The notes: generated by a model not told the origin, from the sequence alone. Shown: positions 49,812 through 63,352, counted from the first letter of the stretch. The stretch: DNA of 64,000 nucleotides from Paulownia fortunei (GCA_019321725.1 CM033119.1:3683865-3747864), one strand, 5' to 3'. Numbers and translations are program-made.

Positions 49812-50285
49812 TACTAGAAGAGTTGGTGTTATTATTCTTGGTAAGTATCAAGATTGTGGCTTAGAGAAAACTACTGTTCCATTAGTGTTGTTATTGGATT
49901 ATGGGATATAATCAACCCTTCATTCGGTGGCGGCATACACTTTACTTGTATTCATGAATTTAAATGGGTGATGAAATATAATAGATATTCCAAAATGGAA
50001 ATGACTAAGGGATCGTTCTATTCAAATGAAGTTTTGATCATTAGCTTGCTCATGGAAGAGCATGCTTTATATATACTCACCCATGGTTGATTGTATTTAG
50101 ACTTGTAAACATTGAAATTTTCAAGGGTTGTATCATTGTAATTGCTTGTTTGTTCAAAGTATATGTACATCAGTTGTCCAAAAAAGGAAGGAAAACAAGG
50201 ATCGATAAAGTTGTGGTGTCGACACTTTTTCTTGTAATTGTATTCTATTAGGTGAAATACTATTTAAAATAAAGGATTCTGATTA

Positions 50286-50440
50286 TAGGTGCATATAAAC
50301 CTGACCACGGTTCAGGAACTGTTGGTTACGGTTCGAGAAAATCTCGAACCTTAACCTTAACCGTCAAAGTCGGTTACGGTCCAGGTTCCGGAACCGTTGG
50401 GCCGGTTCCAGTTAACTGCCGGTTCTGGTTCCGGTTTCCA
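50286..50440. repeat. CGGTTCC/GGAACCG-rich transposon subterminal patch
   Basis: The stretch begins taggtgcatataaacctgac and holds many copies of ggttc, cggtt and gaacc in both orientations, including ggttccggaaccgttggg. Repeats of this kind are found near the ends of plant hAT-like elements. The matching right end was not located with confidence; the patch at 51150-51240 is a candidate. Confidence 0.4.
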
Positions 50441-51064
50441 ACTCTTATATTATTTTTTTTAATTTTTTTTAAGTTTTTTAACTTAAATTTTTAAAAAATA
50501 TTGTTAGTTTTTAAACTCTATGAAAAAAAAATAACTTAAATATAAAAAAAATAGCTAAAATTTAAGACTATGGTCAAAAACAACACTGACTAAATTAATT
50601 TTTGAAATTTCTAAAAAATATTTTTTCCATTTACACTGCATTGATAAAACACAATTTACTAAATTTTGATATTCGGAATTAATGTTATCATGTAAAATCG
50701 ATGCAACATTATAATAATTTAATAATACTACATTAGAAATTGGAGAATAAACATTAGATAATTGTAAAGTAACATCATTAAATATTTTTAAAAAATCACA
50801 AATTTACTGATTATTAAGATAATTATAAAATAACATCATTAGATAATTTTTAAAACTTTACTTATTATTAAAATAAAATGTAGAATGCTTAAATATAAAA
50901 CTTGATTTGTAATTTGTCATATCTGAAACTAATTAATTAAATTTAAAGAGAGTACATCACCAATTATATTGATTTTTAGAAACAAAGAAAGCAATTTGAG
51001 AGGAAAAAAATAAAAAATAAATTATGAAACTTATTTATATACTTATTCAAAGTTACAGATATAT

Positions 51065-51136
51065 GATATATTAATTCAGTTGGTTAGAGTGTTTACTAAT
51101 GATATGGAGGTCACATGTTCAAACTAACATAGCACA
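51065..51136 (+). repeat. tRNA-Ile(AAU)-derived sequence (SINE head or tRNA pseudogene)
   Basis: The stretch ttcagttggttagagtgt, then ctaatga, then aggtcacatgttcaaac lines up with plant tRNA-Ile(AAU): D-arm with A box, anticodon loop CTAATAA, variable loop and T-arm with B box, in the right order and spacing. The acceptor, anticodon and T stems no longer pair well, so it is not a working tRNA. No clear poly-A or poly-T tail follows. Confidence 0.55.
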
Positions 51137-53178
51137 CTTTTATACTCCAACTCGGCGGTTCATGGGTTGGAATAAACCTAACCCGTAATCGGCCCGTGAA
51201 CTCAGCCGATTACGAGTTCCAACTCGTGAATAATTCAGGAATATGAACAAATCTGGGTTTCGGAATAATTCATAAATTTATTAAAATTTATAATTCAAGT
51301 ATTATTTTAAGATACTTTAGAAAAAAAATCAATAAAATTTACTTTACATAACAAAATTTATTTTTAAAATTTTAATTAATTCAGAAATATATCGACACTA
51401 AGTACCTAACTATTTTATACAGATATATTATTTATGTATCAACATTGTCAATAACATTATATTATCTAGTAAAAACAAATTAGTATAATGCAAGAAAATA
51501 ATTGAAAAATAACTTGCTTTATTAAAAAAAAAAAGAGAGAGAGATTTTGTCATATTATTATTTATAGAAAATATATACAAAATTCTAACATCCTATGAAA
51601 ATATTATATTTTATTTAAATTATTTTTAAAAATTCAATAATTTCTTTTAATATGATTAGGTGACCTTTTTTTTATAAGAAATTTTTTTAGTGCAAAAGGA
51701 ATGGTTATGATGTTCAAGATTTTCAGATTTCTACTCAATGGAAAACCCTAGAAACCCTTTTGGACTTTACTCTTTAATAATGGTGATTGGTGAAGTGAAA
51801 GTAGCTGCTGCACCTTTTCAACTGCAAATGTCAAATGGGACCTTTTCACTACTTCTGAAATTTAAATATTTGGCAAATTATTATTATAGTGAAAGATTCC
51901 AAAAAACTCATAGCTCAATATATAAAAAAATAATTCTTTATTTTTAAAAAGATGTAAGAGTCATTTTTTAAATAAACAAATATAAATAAATGAGAAATCA
52001 AAATTCAAACTCTGAAACTCTATTCAATTATAAGCGAAAATATCTTAATTATTGTGTATTTTCAGAAAATAAATCAGAGACCAAAATTTAAAGCTAAGAC
52101 TATCTTCAATAATATAAATAATGTTCATTAACTTCTATCAAAATTATTTTTAAAAATTAAAGTGTTTTAAATGATTACTATAAAATAATAGTGAAATCAA
52201 ATTAGCATCTTCAATTACTAAGGAGTAAAAAGATTTTAATTTGATAAAACAATGCGTACTCATTGAAAAATCATTAAAGAATGCAAAAATTTAAAAATAA
52301 TTAATTGATCATAATGATAGTTTAAGTCATATTTACTAAAAGAAAGAATATAAACTAACTTTGTGTGCATAAGATAACTACATAATATTAGAAATATTAA
52401 GCAAAGTCATCTTCTAAATACACTATTCTAAAAAAAAATGAGACCAAAATCTAAAATTTGAAGTTCAATAAAATATATAAATTATTAAAATATAAAAAGA
52501 ATGTATTTGAAAATAACACTTTAATTTTTTAATTATAGAAATTAATATAATATCAAAGATTTTGTAACTAAATTTGAATATTTCATTTAATTTGAAAATT
52601 ATGCATTTAAAAATGTGTGAAATATTTACAAATATAAAAATTAGAAATTATTTTTATGCATAAAAATTAATTTATACTCTTTATGTCATTAACAATAAAG
52701 AGAAGACCTTAAAGTTCAAAATTTGGTACCACCCAATCATTTTTTAAGTATTATATCAATTCTTTACCGTTTTACTCTATTACCCTTTAACATATGCTGC
52801 TGCTTCTTTTCTTTTCTTTTCTTTTTTTTTTATAAATAATTTTGGGTAATGGAAGGTCAAAACAGACTTCAATCAAAGAGTGAGAGAATCCCCCAAATGG
52901 AAAGCCCTCCCAGGGTGAAGGAAGTTCTCCCCCTTTCTCTCTCACATGTCCAATATTTCATAATTCCAGTACTTCAACCATGTTCCTCCAGTGTGGGTCA
53001 CCATTACTAAACCAAAACATTGGAAACAAAAGCTATTAACTGCTAAAAGAATTAGTGAAAATGTCATCTATATGAAGCTCAATGTAAATCAAAGCAAGTC
53101 AATTTCCTTTAAAAAAATGGCCCATTCCCTTTGAAATGAGGCATAACTTCTTACTAACTAGAGAGATCATATCATCCT

Positions 53179-53577
53179 TTGCACCTTCCATCTTTTTCCT
53201 TTCCTTTTCTACCACACTCCAACACCACCGCCCTCCACCACTTCCCTCACCATATCCTCAACCTTCCCTCATCAGCACCTCATTCATTTTTGTCCCAACC
53301 ACCGCCCCGGTTCGACTTTTGGGGAGGTATTAATAGTGTTGTAACAATAACTCAGTCTCGTAGTAAAGAGAGTTCTAATGCCATATATTTTGGTAGTTAT
53401 CAAGATGTAATGGATGTTCTGGCAAAGCCTGTTAGTAGCTATAGCTTATTGTATGAACAATCTTCAGTTCAAACATCAAAAACACCTCGCAAAATGGACG
53501 TGGATGTGACAAATGGCAATGCTATTGTGAGCACATTTCAGGCACCTAAATCTGAATTGGAAACCCATTTATTCTAA
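53179..53577 (+). CDS. Unrecognised open frame, possible gene fragment
   Basis: The first part of this 132-residue frame is low-complexity (Pro, His, Ser and Phe from a pyrimidine-rich stretch). The second half, from about 53330, has balanced composition (SRSKESSNAIYFGSYQ, then PRKMDVDVTNGN) and looks more like real protein sequence. A GT at 53326 could be a splice donor. I do not recognise a family. It may be a fragment of a gene copied or moved here, or chance. The 3' end of the prolyl oligopeptidase gene lies about 600 bp downstream on the other strand. Confidence 0.2.
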   Translation: MHLPSFSFPFLPHSNTTALHHFPHHILNLPSSAPHSFLSQPPPRFDFWGGINSVVTITQSRSKESSNAIYFGSYQDVMDVLAKPVSSYSLLYEQSSVQTSKTPRKMDVDVTNGNAIVSTFQAPKSELETHLF

Positions 53578-54175
53578 TACTACCTACATATAAACATACA
53601 TATATAAATAGACATACAAATGCGGACACATATTCAGAGATGAGGAAAAGAAAGATGGAAGAGAGAAAAAGAGGCTGGGTGGTGGTTGGTGGTGGTGGTG
53701 GAGGAGATGGGATTCTTTTGGAATTTGTAGAGGGTGATTCGGCCTTTCCATGTTGATCCATGGCCCTTGATAGTGAATTGCGACTTGGAGCCTTGATTCA
53801 GTACCACACAGGGTAGCCAATTTATCCAAATCAAGGCTGGCAAATAAGTTACTGGATGGGACTCAGAAAATGTTTATAATCCAATCATTATATTAATGAG
53901 ACACAAATGATCATGGAGGAAAATAGAACTGTTAAAACATAAGGAGAAAACGTTAAGCTCCTACACTCTTTATCCCGAGGCAGAGAGCTGCAATGAAGAA
54001 GCATCGGTCGCTTATCTGGAATAATGACCAGAGACATATAAATAATTGCATCTGCTCGACAGATGGAAGTCCTATCCATTTGAATCAAGCAGGTAACTCC
54101 CTCGGAGAATGTAATTCTGCACCTTACCACCAGATTTTGTAGATACCTATTCTCCTAAAATGGCATTAGAATCAT

Positions 54176-57100
54176 CTAGTCAATCCAGGACGCATCCACC
54201 ACCTTCGCCATGAAGGCATATCTATCTGCAGCTTCTTCAATCTAAAATACAGGTTTTCTCGATTATTTCGGTCATTGAAACACCATCAATCTTGATAGGA
54301 AGGGAAATGTGAATATGTTACCGTCCTTACCATTTTCTGTGTTGGCATTCCAGCTCCATGGCCAGCCTTCTGCTCTATGCGCCCAACAATTGGGTTGGTT
54401 TGAGGACTTTTCTCCATGCTTGTGCATAGAACATGTTGCATTGTCTATAAGCAACAAATGAAGTAAGCCACATGCAGAATGGTAACAGGTGAAACAATGA
54501 TGGTATTAAATCACTTTAATGCTTGTTCAAAATCCCTTTATTGTTATTAGTTGTTCCACTGGAAAATGAGTCAACACCCAGATTAATCTGTATTACAAAT
54601 AAAATTCAAGTATTGAACGTTTGCATAAACCTCAAGTTTCATTTCCAATGAGTTAAAACTTGCTAAATTGTTGTGACTGAACCACAAGCTCATGTCAGCA
54701 CCGAATCCATTCTCCAAGTATATCCCCAACACAGACAATCTTCACTCAATTTGGCAGCAGAATTTACAATGGAAAATTGAAAGTGATATTTCCATCTATT
54801 GGGAGGTTCACAACAGAGATATGGCACCCTAAACAGCAGCCATTTGGATCCATGCATATATATAACATTCCACGATTACAAGGCTTTCTTTTGAATTCAT
54901 TCCAAGTGTCATAAATTTTTTCAATATACAACTCCCAGTTTTTAAAGTTTCAAATTCCTCAACATGCAATTTCCCCCAATTAATATCATTTTATTACATT
55001 TGATAGTCATGAACATAGAGTGAGACGACACCATCCCACAACTTTGCTATTAGCCCTAGTGAAGTGTGATCAGCACAAACAAAAATCACGAAAGAGTTTA
55101 TGCATAACTCCTCCCACCCCCACCCAAAAACAAAAAAGTTGAAGTTGTAGTTGCTGATAAATGAAAACAAAATATAGAATATAACAACTTCAATTCATAA
55201 AATACCCACCGCCAATAACTTCAGTGAGTGCAGTGGGACGACACGATCATCATGGTCGGCTGTCAGCAACATAGTGGATGGATACTGAGTGACCTTATCA
55301 GAAGGCTTATCCCAAGGTCTCCTAACATTATGCAGGGGCGAGTACCTAACGAAAAATAAAAAGGACAGAAGTAAAATTAGCAAACTCACTCAGATGCATC
55401 CAACGAGTGAAGAGAGTTAATAGTTGGAGGAAAGACAACAAAAAATGCATTGAAGCACTCACTGATTGGGTTATAGAAAAAGTAACATTGCATCCATGAA
55501 GTCCGTTAATTCATTACAATCAAGAGAGCTAAACCAAAATTCACAAGAAGCATAACATATTTTATTTTCTTATCACAACAAATGCAGGGTTTTTAACAAC
55601 CTCATTATTTAGAAGAAGTTTTAGATTGTCCAGAGATAACAGGGACATAGAACATTGAACGCTTTCCTGGCACACAAAAAGAAAGTTCATATTTCTAATC
55701 TAATCTGAAAAGCCTCGCGAGATGACTCATGATTCTGATTAAGGTAAAGTAGCTCACTTGATTAGCCAATGGAACTCTTCCTCCTTATCTGAACAGCCAT
55801 AGTCTGAGGTCCATGCATGACCTAGTTTGGAGGGAGAATATGACAAACCAAAAATGTTAAAAACATATAAAAAGATCTAATATATAGAAGATCCTCCCTT
55901 GAAAACGTTCTCTCACCAATGGTAAACTTGTGAAACCTTAGCATGTCCATAACACCAACATGAGCAAGAGCACAGCCAAAAAGATCAGGTCTCTGAAATC
56001 ACAAAATCTCCAAAAAACAATTCTTGAAAAATTCAGATAGAAAAGTGTGCAGATAAAAGTATGAAAAAAATGATGGGAAGTGCTACCTGATTAATACAAG
56101 CCCCAACAAGAAGCCCTCCATTGCTTCCACCTTCAATACACAACTTCTTAGGCTGGGTGTAACCAGCAGAGACAAGATACTCAGCAGCTGATATGAAGTC
56201 GTCAAAGCAATTCTGCTTCTTTGCAAGAGCACCAGCTTTATGCCATTCTTCTCCATACTCTCCTCCTCCACGTATGTTAGCAATGCAGAAGACAACATCT
56301 AAATGCTTTGCGATCAAAATACGGCTAGCAGCAAAATATGGTGTAATACTGATATTAAATCCACCATATCCATATAGTAAACAGGGATGTGACCCATCCA
56401 GGCAAAGACCTTTTCTAGCCACTATAAACATTGGGATTTTAGCGCCATCTTTACTGGGAACAAAAACCTGAAGAAGGAATACACCAATTAAGGAAGGGCA
56501 AAGAAAAGAAATAGAATAATATAGAAGAAAATACTGAAATCGAGTTCTTTCAATTCAATACCCTCCAAAACCTGCAACAGGACTGAGTTTTCTTCATTGT
56601 TGATACACAAAACCACCAAGTTAATAGAAATAAATAATCAAATATGTGTAAGAAAGCCTAGATGCAAATTACTTTACCCATGCAATTGTATAAAATCTAC
56701 TCCCACTATTACGACTAGACTTTATCCATGGCAATTAGGAACATCACTAAGTTAACCCTAGAAGTCAAAAGCCCACTACTCATCCTAACACTGATTCAAC
56801 TCCAGTAATTAGATTCTAAGGACAAGGTATATAGCTGTTGACTAAGAGGTATGGGCTGCAGAAGTTGATAAACACAATCATCTAAATGAAAAAATGAAAG
56901 ATAAAAAATATTTTTATTCAAATTAGGAACATGGGCCCAACAGAATACCAGAAAGGAGTAGCCTCCATATCATGCATCCCACTGCTTAAATGCAAATTTT
57001 CAATAAACTAGTATTTACCTGACTGGCTTCAAATTCAGTCCTGTCAAAGCCAGGGACAACTATTTCTCGGAAGATTCTCATGTCTGGGACCTCACCTTCT

Positions 57101-60014
57101 AAGTTGCACATATATATAATGCCAGGGATAAGGAAGCTTGTAAATCCAACAAAAATTATGCTGTCTTTGCGTCGAGAAGAAATCTCAGATACTGCTCCAA
57201 TATCGAGTGGTAAATGGTGCAAAAGGTCACCTGTTCTCAAGTCCCGTATTTGCAAAACATTTTTCACATCACTCAAATAATTCACTACAATTTGATTGCC
57301 ATTCACGGCCATAGCAGATTCAAGCACGTCCTTTTTATCTTCTTGAAGTACTTCAGTCCAAGAACTAGGTTCTTTCAAATCAACTCGTACTAGTTTGTTT
57401 CTTGGAGCATCCTTATTAGTGAGGAAGGTGAAAATTGTGTCATCATTCGCAACATAGTGATAAGAAGCATCAAACTTATCAACAAGCTTGACAAAAGGAA
57501 GCAATTCCTTTGTCCCTTTATAACCTTCAAGACCTTTGGGGAGCAATGACATGTCACAGTAATAAATCTTGTTGACAGGATCACAATTTTCTTCAATATA
57601 CAACAGAACATACTGCAAATTCCAAAAAAATAAAGGAAAACCAGTTAACTGAAAAAAATCAGATATTAGCAGCGCTAAAATAAGGAAAACTGTGTCACTC
57701 AAAACAAGACTATCAATGTGCTTCACAAAAATATTTATATAACAAACTTTATTCAGGCTAATATCAGTGTGGTAATCGTACTTCTCCATAGTACCAGCCA
57801 ACAGATTCAACACAGAACAATCATCAATAATTAGAATTAACTTGTCTTTGGCATGTATTGCATTAATAGTCAAGATGTTTCTCTATCCTATCAAATGATC
57901 AATTTAAGTAATGCAATCTTACATCACCTTTTCTGTGCTGTAGCAGAAGATCACAAATATACCATATATGATAATATCAAACCACAACTTCATAAATTTG
58001 ATTAGATAATTTCAATATTTAAAAATATTATGATTTTTTATTTTCCTTTCTTTCTTTAAATAAGTTATCGATCCATTGGCCCTTTTAAGAAGACCATTAT
58101 TTTTTGTCTCTATTTTTACTCATAACTCATCATGGCATCAAACACATAAAATCATTGCTGCAATAATTTGAACAACAAGAATAATAACTACCAACTTGCA
58201 GTCCTCTCAAATAATGTATAGTCAAAGTTATAGTACCTTCCCATCGTCTGTAACTGAAGCCGAACGAGTATGTTTAGGATTGTCAGGATCACTCCAACAT
58301 AAGATATCTTCAGACTGATCAGTACCCAAAAAATGATAATATATTTCATGGTTTAGATTGGCATGGGTCTCCGTGCCCGCATCCAACTTCTCTCCATCCC
58401 TTTAAAACAAACCATCCAACATGAAGATCACATGTAACCTACTGTTGAAAAGATGCACATGAATATCTATAAAACATAATTTATCAACATCAATTCTGAA
58501 TCAATGGCTTAAGAAGATTCCAAATAATCTATTTTCTTGACAGATCAATTTTGCAACAAAGCAGTGCCCCCAAAAATGTAAATAATGGAGAGGTCAATCT
58601 TCTTGGGAAACAAAGTAAATCTTTCATCTGAAAACAAATTACTACACATGGAACAATTCAAGGAAAGTCAGACACGTTTTTAATATGAAATTATCACTTA
58701 CTCAGGAGCTGGATAACGGCTGTAGAAAAAGCCCTTGCTATCATGCGTCCAACTAATACTTGAAAACTTAACCTGTTATAACAACTATACATCAGGCTTC
58801 GTGAACAAAACAAAAACTTACGATTCTAATAACATATATCTAGAACAACTCCATATAGAAAATATCACAATAATTCATAAACTTTACCCATGAAATGGTA
58901 TCAGGCTCGGTGCTCTTATCATCAACCCGCATAACTTTAATGGTAACCCAATCGCTTCCACTTGAACTAGTGCCATAGGCCAAGTACTTTGCATCCTCGC
59001 TAACTGCATATGCACTCAAAGCCACAGTACCATCGTCACTTAACGTGTTTGGATCAAGCAAAACCTCAGGTTTCCCATCCAAACTATCCTGCAACACCAA
59101 AAGACTAAAATTTCAATATTCAACATGACATACAATCACACTTTAAAAAATTAAGAAAGCTAAAATCTTGACAAAGAACCTGAACATATAGGACCGTTTG
59201 TGGTTGTAGACCGGTGTTATGGAAGTAAAAGTACTTTTCACCTTCCCTAAATGGAGCATTGTACTTGGGGAAGTCATATAACTTAGTAAGCTTTTGGCGA
59301 AGCTTTTCCCTTGTTTCACAGGTTTTAAGCACAGAATCCGTCAATTTCATCTGCTTCTCCACAAACTCTTTTGTCTCCGCCGAATCAGGGTCCTCAAGCC
59401 TAAGCACATTAATTCAAATTCATCATATAAATATTTGCTAAAACAGGAGAATAAAAAGAAACCCATTAAGAATCTCCACAATACAAAATCTCAAAACAGT
59501 GTTGAAAGGTTTATACAACATTCGTATGGAAGTCCCAACAATCCAAAGTCTTGGAATCAAAACCTACACAAATAAATCATCAATCGAAGTGGTTTTTTAA
59601 TTATTTTTTCAATTAGAATTCCAGGGTCCCAAATATTTACTGCCAAAAGTTAAAACGTGTTTTCACTACAAGATTTCCAACCACACCAAATTATTACCAT
59701 CGATAAGGGTCGGGGACCATAACGCCGTGATAATTATCAACCACAGACTCGTCTCGACGAGCGACGGGATACTGCAGAAGCTCGTCAAAGGGGGAGAGCG
59801 ATCCCATTCTTGGAGCTGTGGACAAAGAACGCGACAGAAAGCGAGAATTACAAGAGAATTTTACTCGCGGTGGAACGTGTTCGTGAAAATGCCTGTGAGA
59901 AAAAGAACAGGCACCAGTCAAATTCCGGAAAAATATTAGGCGGCGGGTAAACAGGAAAGAATTTAGGTGGGATGACGAGAGAATGGTGTGCGCGTGGCGC
60001 GTGCATAACAACAT
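54176..60014 (-). CDS. POP: Prolyl oligopeptidase (prolyl endopeptidase, S9A)
   Basis: Twelve coding exons, listed in gene order: 60014-59698, 59399-59180, 59088-58888, 58772-58702, 58399-58237, 57612-57019, 56467-56087, 55992-55917, 55821-55758, 55345-55210, 54444-54331 and 54241-54176. From the ATG at 59807 the protein is 731 residues, the usual size. The upstream in-frame ATG at 60014 adds 69 residues rich in Arg, Ser and His that resemble a transit peptide. The enzyme cleaves short peptides after proline; a seven-blade propeller covers the catalytic domain. Counting from Met 59807, the catalytic Ser568 sits in GGSNGG, Asp659 in ADHDDRVVP and His701 in KAGHGAG. No lesion was seen. A CATAAAAAG directly before 60014 may be a TATA box, which would favour the 59807 start. 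Confidence 0.96.
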
Positions 60015-60070
60015 CTTTTTATGGAATTAAAAATTGGATTGTGTTGCCGGATTTGGGGGAAAAAAAGGAG

Positions 60071-60183
60071 TCCTCAGAATTCTTCGTTTTTTGGAAATAT
60101 TCTGATTTTAATTTGGGAATCCTCGGAATTCTTCACTTTTAGGAAATATTCTGATGTTAATTTGGGAATCCTCGGAATTCTTC
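60071..60183. repeat. 49-bp tandem repeat upstream of prolyl oligopeptidase (2.3 copies)
   Basis: Units start tcctc(a/g)gaattcttc at 60071, 60120 and 60169, and the third is cut after 15 bases. The first two units differ at only a few positions. The block lies 57-170 bp upstream of the first ATG of the gene on the minus strand, that is, in its proximal promoter. Confidence 0.85.
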
Positions 60184-61049
60184 TTGTTTTTTTTGTTTTT
60201 TTATTTTTATTTTTGTTGAGGATTTGGTTTTTCTCCTATTTTTGCTTCTGAATTCTTTTTTTATGCGATCGAGAATATTCTTTATGAGACAATTATCATG
60301 CATAGGCGAAAATTGGTGAGGCCGTTTGTTTATATTTTTAGGTTATATTTTTAAATTTTCAGCATGTTCAAGGTTGGAAATATTATTATTCAAAATTATA
60401 AATAAAAATATATTTGAATTAATTATATAGAAATTATGATGGTATAAATTTAAAAATAGAAATGTATTTGATTTTGTAGTTTTTTTATATAAAAATATGA
60501 GATTTTTAAAAATGTATTTAATAATGATATTAAGAAAATATTTACCAATAACATCCGTATTGTAATATTTTCGTATAATTCCCGAGTCCCATTACTTGCT
60601 TTATGTTTATGGTAATTAATTTTATGGATACGAGGAAATTATCTTAAGTGTATATTTGTGCTAATTATATACAATATATTTGTGCTGTCTTATTGTGAAA
60701 ATTTAGTACAATTCACAGTGATACAATAATGACATGTGACCTGAGCAAAAAATAGCCAGAATTACTCTCGAGTGCATGGAATGGCTGCATAGAAATGGTG
60801 ACAATATTCAAAATTAGCCACCACAAAAAATAATAATAAAAATAATAATCAATGCTAGTATTAGCAATAATTATTATGTCGTCTAACTAATTCTATATTT
60901 GTTTATAAATTATGAAATAAAATATAATCACACGATAAAAAGACCATAATAAGTACTAAATTATAATAATAAACATAGCCACATAAGACTTAACAAAATG
61001 TCTAACATGTAAATTGCAAGTTGAATGCATATTATGTTAGGCATGATGA

Positions 61050-61760
61050 AGGGTTGGATTCAAATTCTCGTCCAAAATTAGGGATATTAGTGGATTCAGG
61101 TTGGATCCGGATCTATCTTGTTTAATATGAATTTGAGAAGTTATAAATAAATTTGGAACGTGTCTTGATTTTTTATTTTCAAACTCGTCTATCCCGAACT
61201 TGCTCCCTTTAATTAATTTATTTATTTTTTATTTTAATATATATATGTTTATGTAATATTATATTTTAAAAAAAATATTTTTTTTTAAAAAAATTAGCGG
61301 TGTCATTTTTAAAAAAAATATTTTTTTAATATTTATAAAATTATAAAGCGGACCTGTAGCCCGAATCAATGGATTCGGAATATGACGAATCTCGAATTTG
61401 ACAAACCCACCTCGTTGTCATTCCTATTCAGGACCTGTCTCATTTTGAACGAATTTTTATTATTATAAATAGATTTAGAATGGATCTTAAAGTTTTATTT
61501 TCGAACTTGTCTCATCCCAAATCGAACTCGTTCCATTTAATTTTTTTATTTTTAAAATTTATTATATATATATTTATGTGATATTATTTATTAAAAATAT
61601 ATTTTTTATAAAATTTAATAATATTATTGTAACAAATATTATTTTAATTTTATTAAAATTATTAAATGATTCTAATTGATCTGAGTGGGTTCAATCTAAA
61701 AAACTTTCGCGGGATGGACTTGAATCTGATCGAACCTTGGGCCCGCTCCATTTTCATTAT
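61050..61760. repeat. Two adjacent degenerate transposon-like copies
   Basis: Each half has the same order. A GGATCC/GGAC-type left patch comes first, then aaatttggaac or aaatagatttagaatgg, then a TTTTATTTTC-AACT(C/T)GTCT phrase. A very AT-rich core follows, and a right patch with gaccygt or gacttgaatctg. The first ends ctcgttgtcattcct. They resemble the patch at 180-560. The ends are too eroded for classification. Confidence 0.4.
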
Positions 61761-62374
61761 AAGGTGTTAGTTTTCATCTAAATAGCTGCATGGTGATTCT
61801 ATTCCATGGGTCTTGGAGCCATAGAGCAAAATTGTGGGCCTTTGCAGATTTTACAGAAGAAGTATTATAATATTTGGGCTTGGTTTATATGCTCACACAA
61901 CACACACACTAATGACAGAAGGATGGTGAAAAATAGTTGGACCATACCATATTAATGGTTAACAGGTTCACATGACCAAGCCCATAGAATAAAAATGAAA
62001 TGCTTGAATTGGCCCAGGAGACCTTTTTTGCTCGGGAAAGAACAATAAAAAATCACTCGACAAAAACACTAAAAATCCCTTAAAAAGGTCTTTTCCAAAT
62101 CAGAAAACCCCTAAAAAGTTTATAGTTAAAGCCAAAATTTCTTTTCTTTTCTTTTTTATAATCTAAATTCTCGAAAGTCTTTGCCTTCGGATTAATTTTG
62201 GAAGAAACCAATCTTCTCCCCTGATTCGATCTTCAGGTAAATTCGATATACGAGTTTATGTACATTCAGGTCGGATTTTCGCATAAGTCAACCCCCATTT
62301 CAGATCCATTATGAAAGGCGGATAGAACCCTCGAAGGGATTAGCAGGCATGCGATACTCCTGATTCCAGATGAA

Positions 62375-62480
62375 TTTAAACCCACGATACTCACGTTTTT
62401 TTCTCTTGTACCTTATTATTGTGTCATGCCCGCGATTCAAACTCACGATACTCACATTTTTTCCTCTTATACCTTATCCC
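62375..62480. repeat. Direct repeat, about 61-bp period
   Basis: cacgatactcac followed by a T run, ctcttgtacctta and then a second copy with cacgatactcacattttt and ctcttataccttatc. The two copies start near 62383 and 62444. Confidence 0.6.
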
Positions 62481-63329
62481 ATGATGACCTAAAATACCTT
62501 TTCTTGAATATACATACTATATACCATGCACAATTTGAAGATTAAATATTTTTATGGAATTTGATACACCATGGTGGCCACATTGATGACAAGTTTACAA
62601 GATATTAGTGCTTCTTTATATCCACCAAATCTCATATTTCCCTTTTTTTTTTAATTTAAAAAGTATAATCCAAAATATAATCATTGAAATCAATAGCGTA
62701 TATATATTGATGATATCATTTAATAACATATATTAATGGTACTATATAAATATTTATTTTAATAAATCTATATAATGTTGTTGAGAAATTAACTTGTATT
62801 ATCAGTAAGAAAAATATTTTAGTTTTGTCTTCTCATGGATTCGAAAATATCACAGGCAGAATACTCCTTTGACTGAGAAAGAAAATTGAGCGACTTTTGA
62901 AGCACTGATGGTGTCAGGTTTAAGGGGAAGTGTTGAATTGATAAGGCATTATCAGGTTTGAAAAGCGTGGTTAAACATAATTAATATATATATGAAACCT
63001 TTCTTGTTTTTGTGTAGAAAAGAGAACATTTCATGATTTGACTCAGTGGCTTCTTCTTTCTAACTTCTAGGAGGCAATGATTCAGATATTGAATTCAATG
63101 TACCCCCAATTCAAGGTTTTTCATTTTCTTTATGCAACTCATATTTCTCATATCATTTCAGAGACTCCAAACTCCAAAGATTTACCCAAATTTTTAAATT
63201 AAAAGATGTAGCTGGATAATTTTTCTACATACATGTATATGACACTTTAAAATATTATTTAAAACTTTATTAAGGTATTGTCTACTTGAATATTATTTAA
63301 ATAAGATTGCAAATTGTCAAAATACATAT

Positions 63330-63352
63330 GATATATATATATATATATATAT
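63330..63352. repeat. (AT)n microsatellite
   Basis: About eleven AT units in otherwise AT-rich non-coding DNA. Confidence 0.7.

Larger units (their letters stand above)
49812..53135. other. AT-rich intergenic region with transposon and tRNA-derived relics
   Basis: After the pseudogene flank, a CGGTTCC-rich patch lies at 50286-50440 and a tRNA-Ile-like sequence at 51065-51136. Next comes an AACTCG/CGAGTT patch at 51150-51240. From 51.25 to 52.8 kb the DNA is very AT-rich and non-coding. Short open frames such as 51738-51947 show no family resemblance. Confidence 0.5.

Noticed and set aside
51738..51947. 69-residue frame starting MENPRNPFG
   Set aside because: It is short and isolated in AT-rich DNA, with no recognisable domain or splice partners.
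51981..52060. Possible second tRNA-derived SINE on the minus strand (box-like gagtttgaatttt)
   Set aside because: Only the B-box-like word and a weak A-box-like word are visible; no fuller tRNA alignment could be made.
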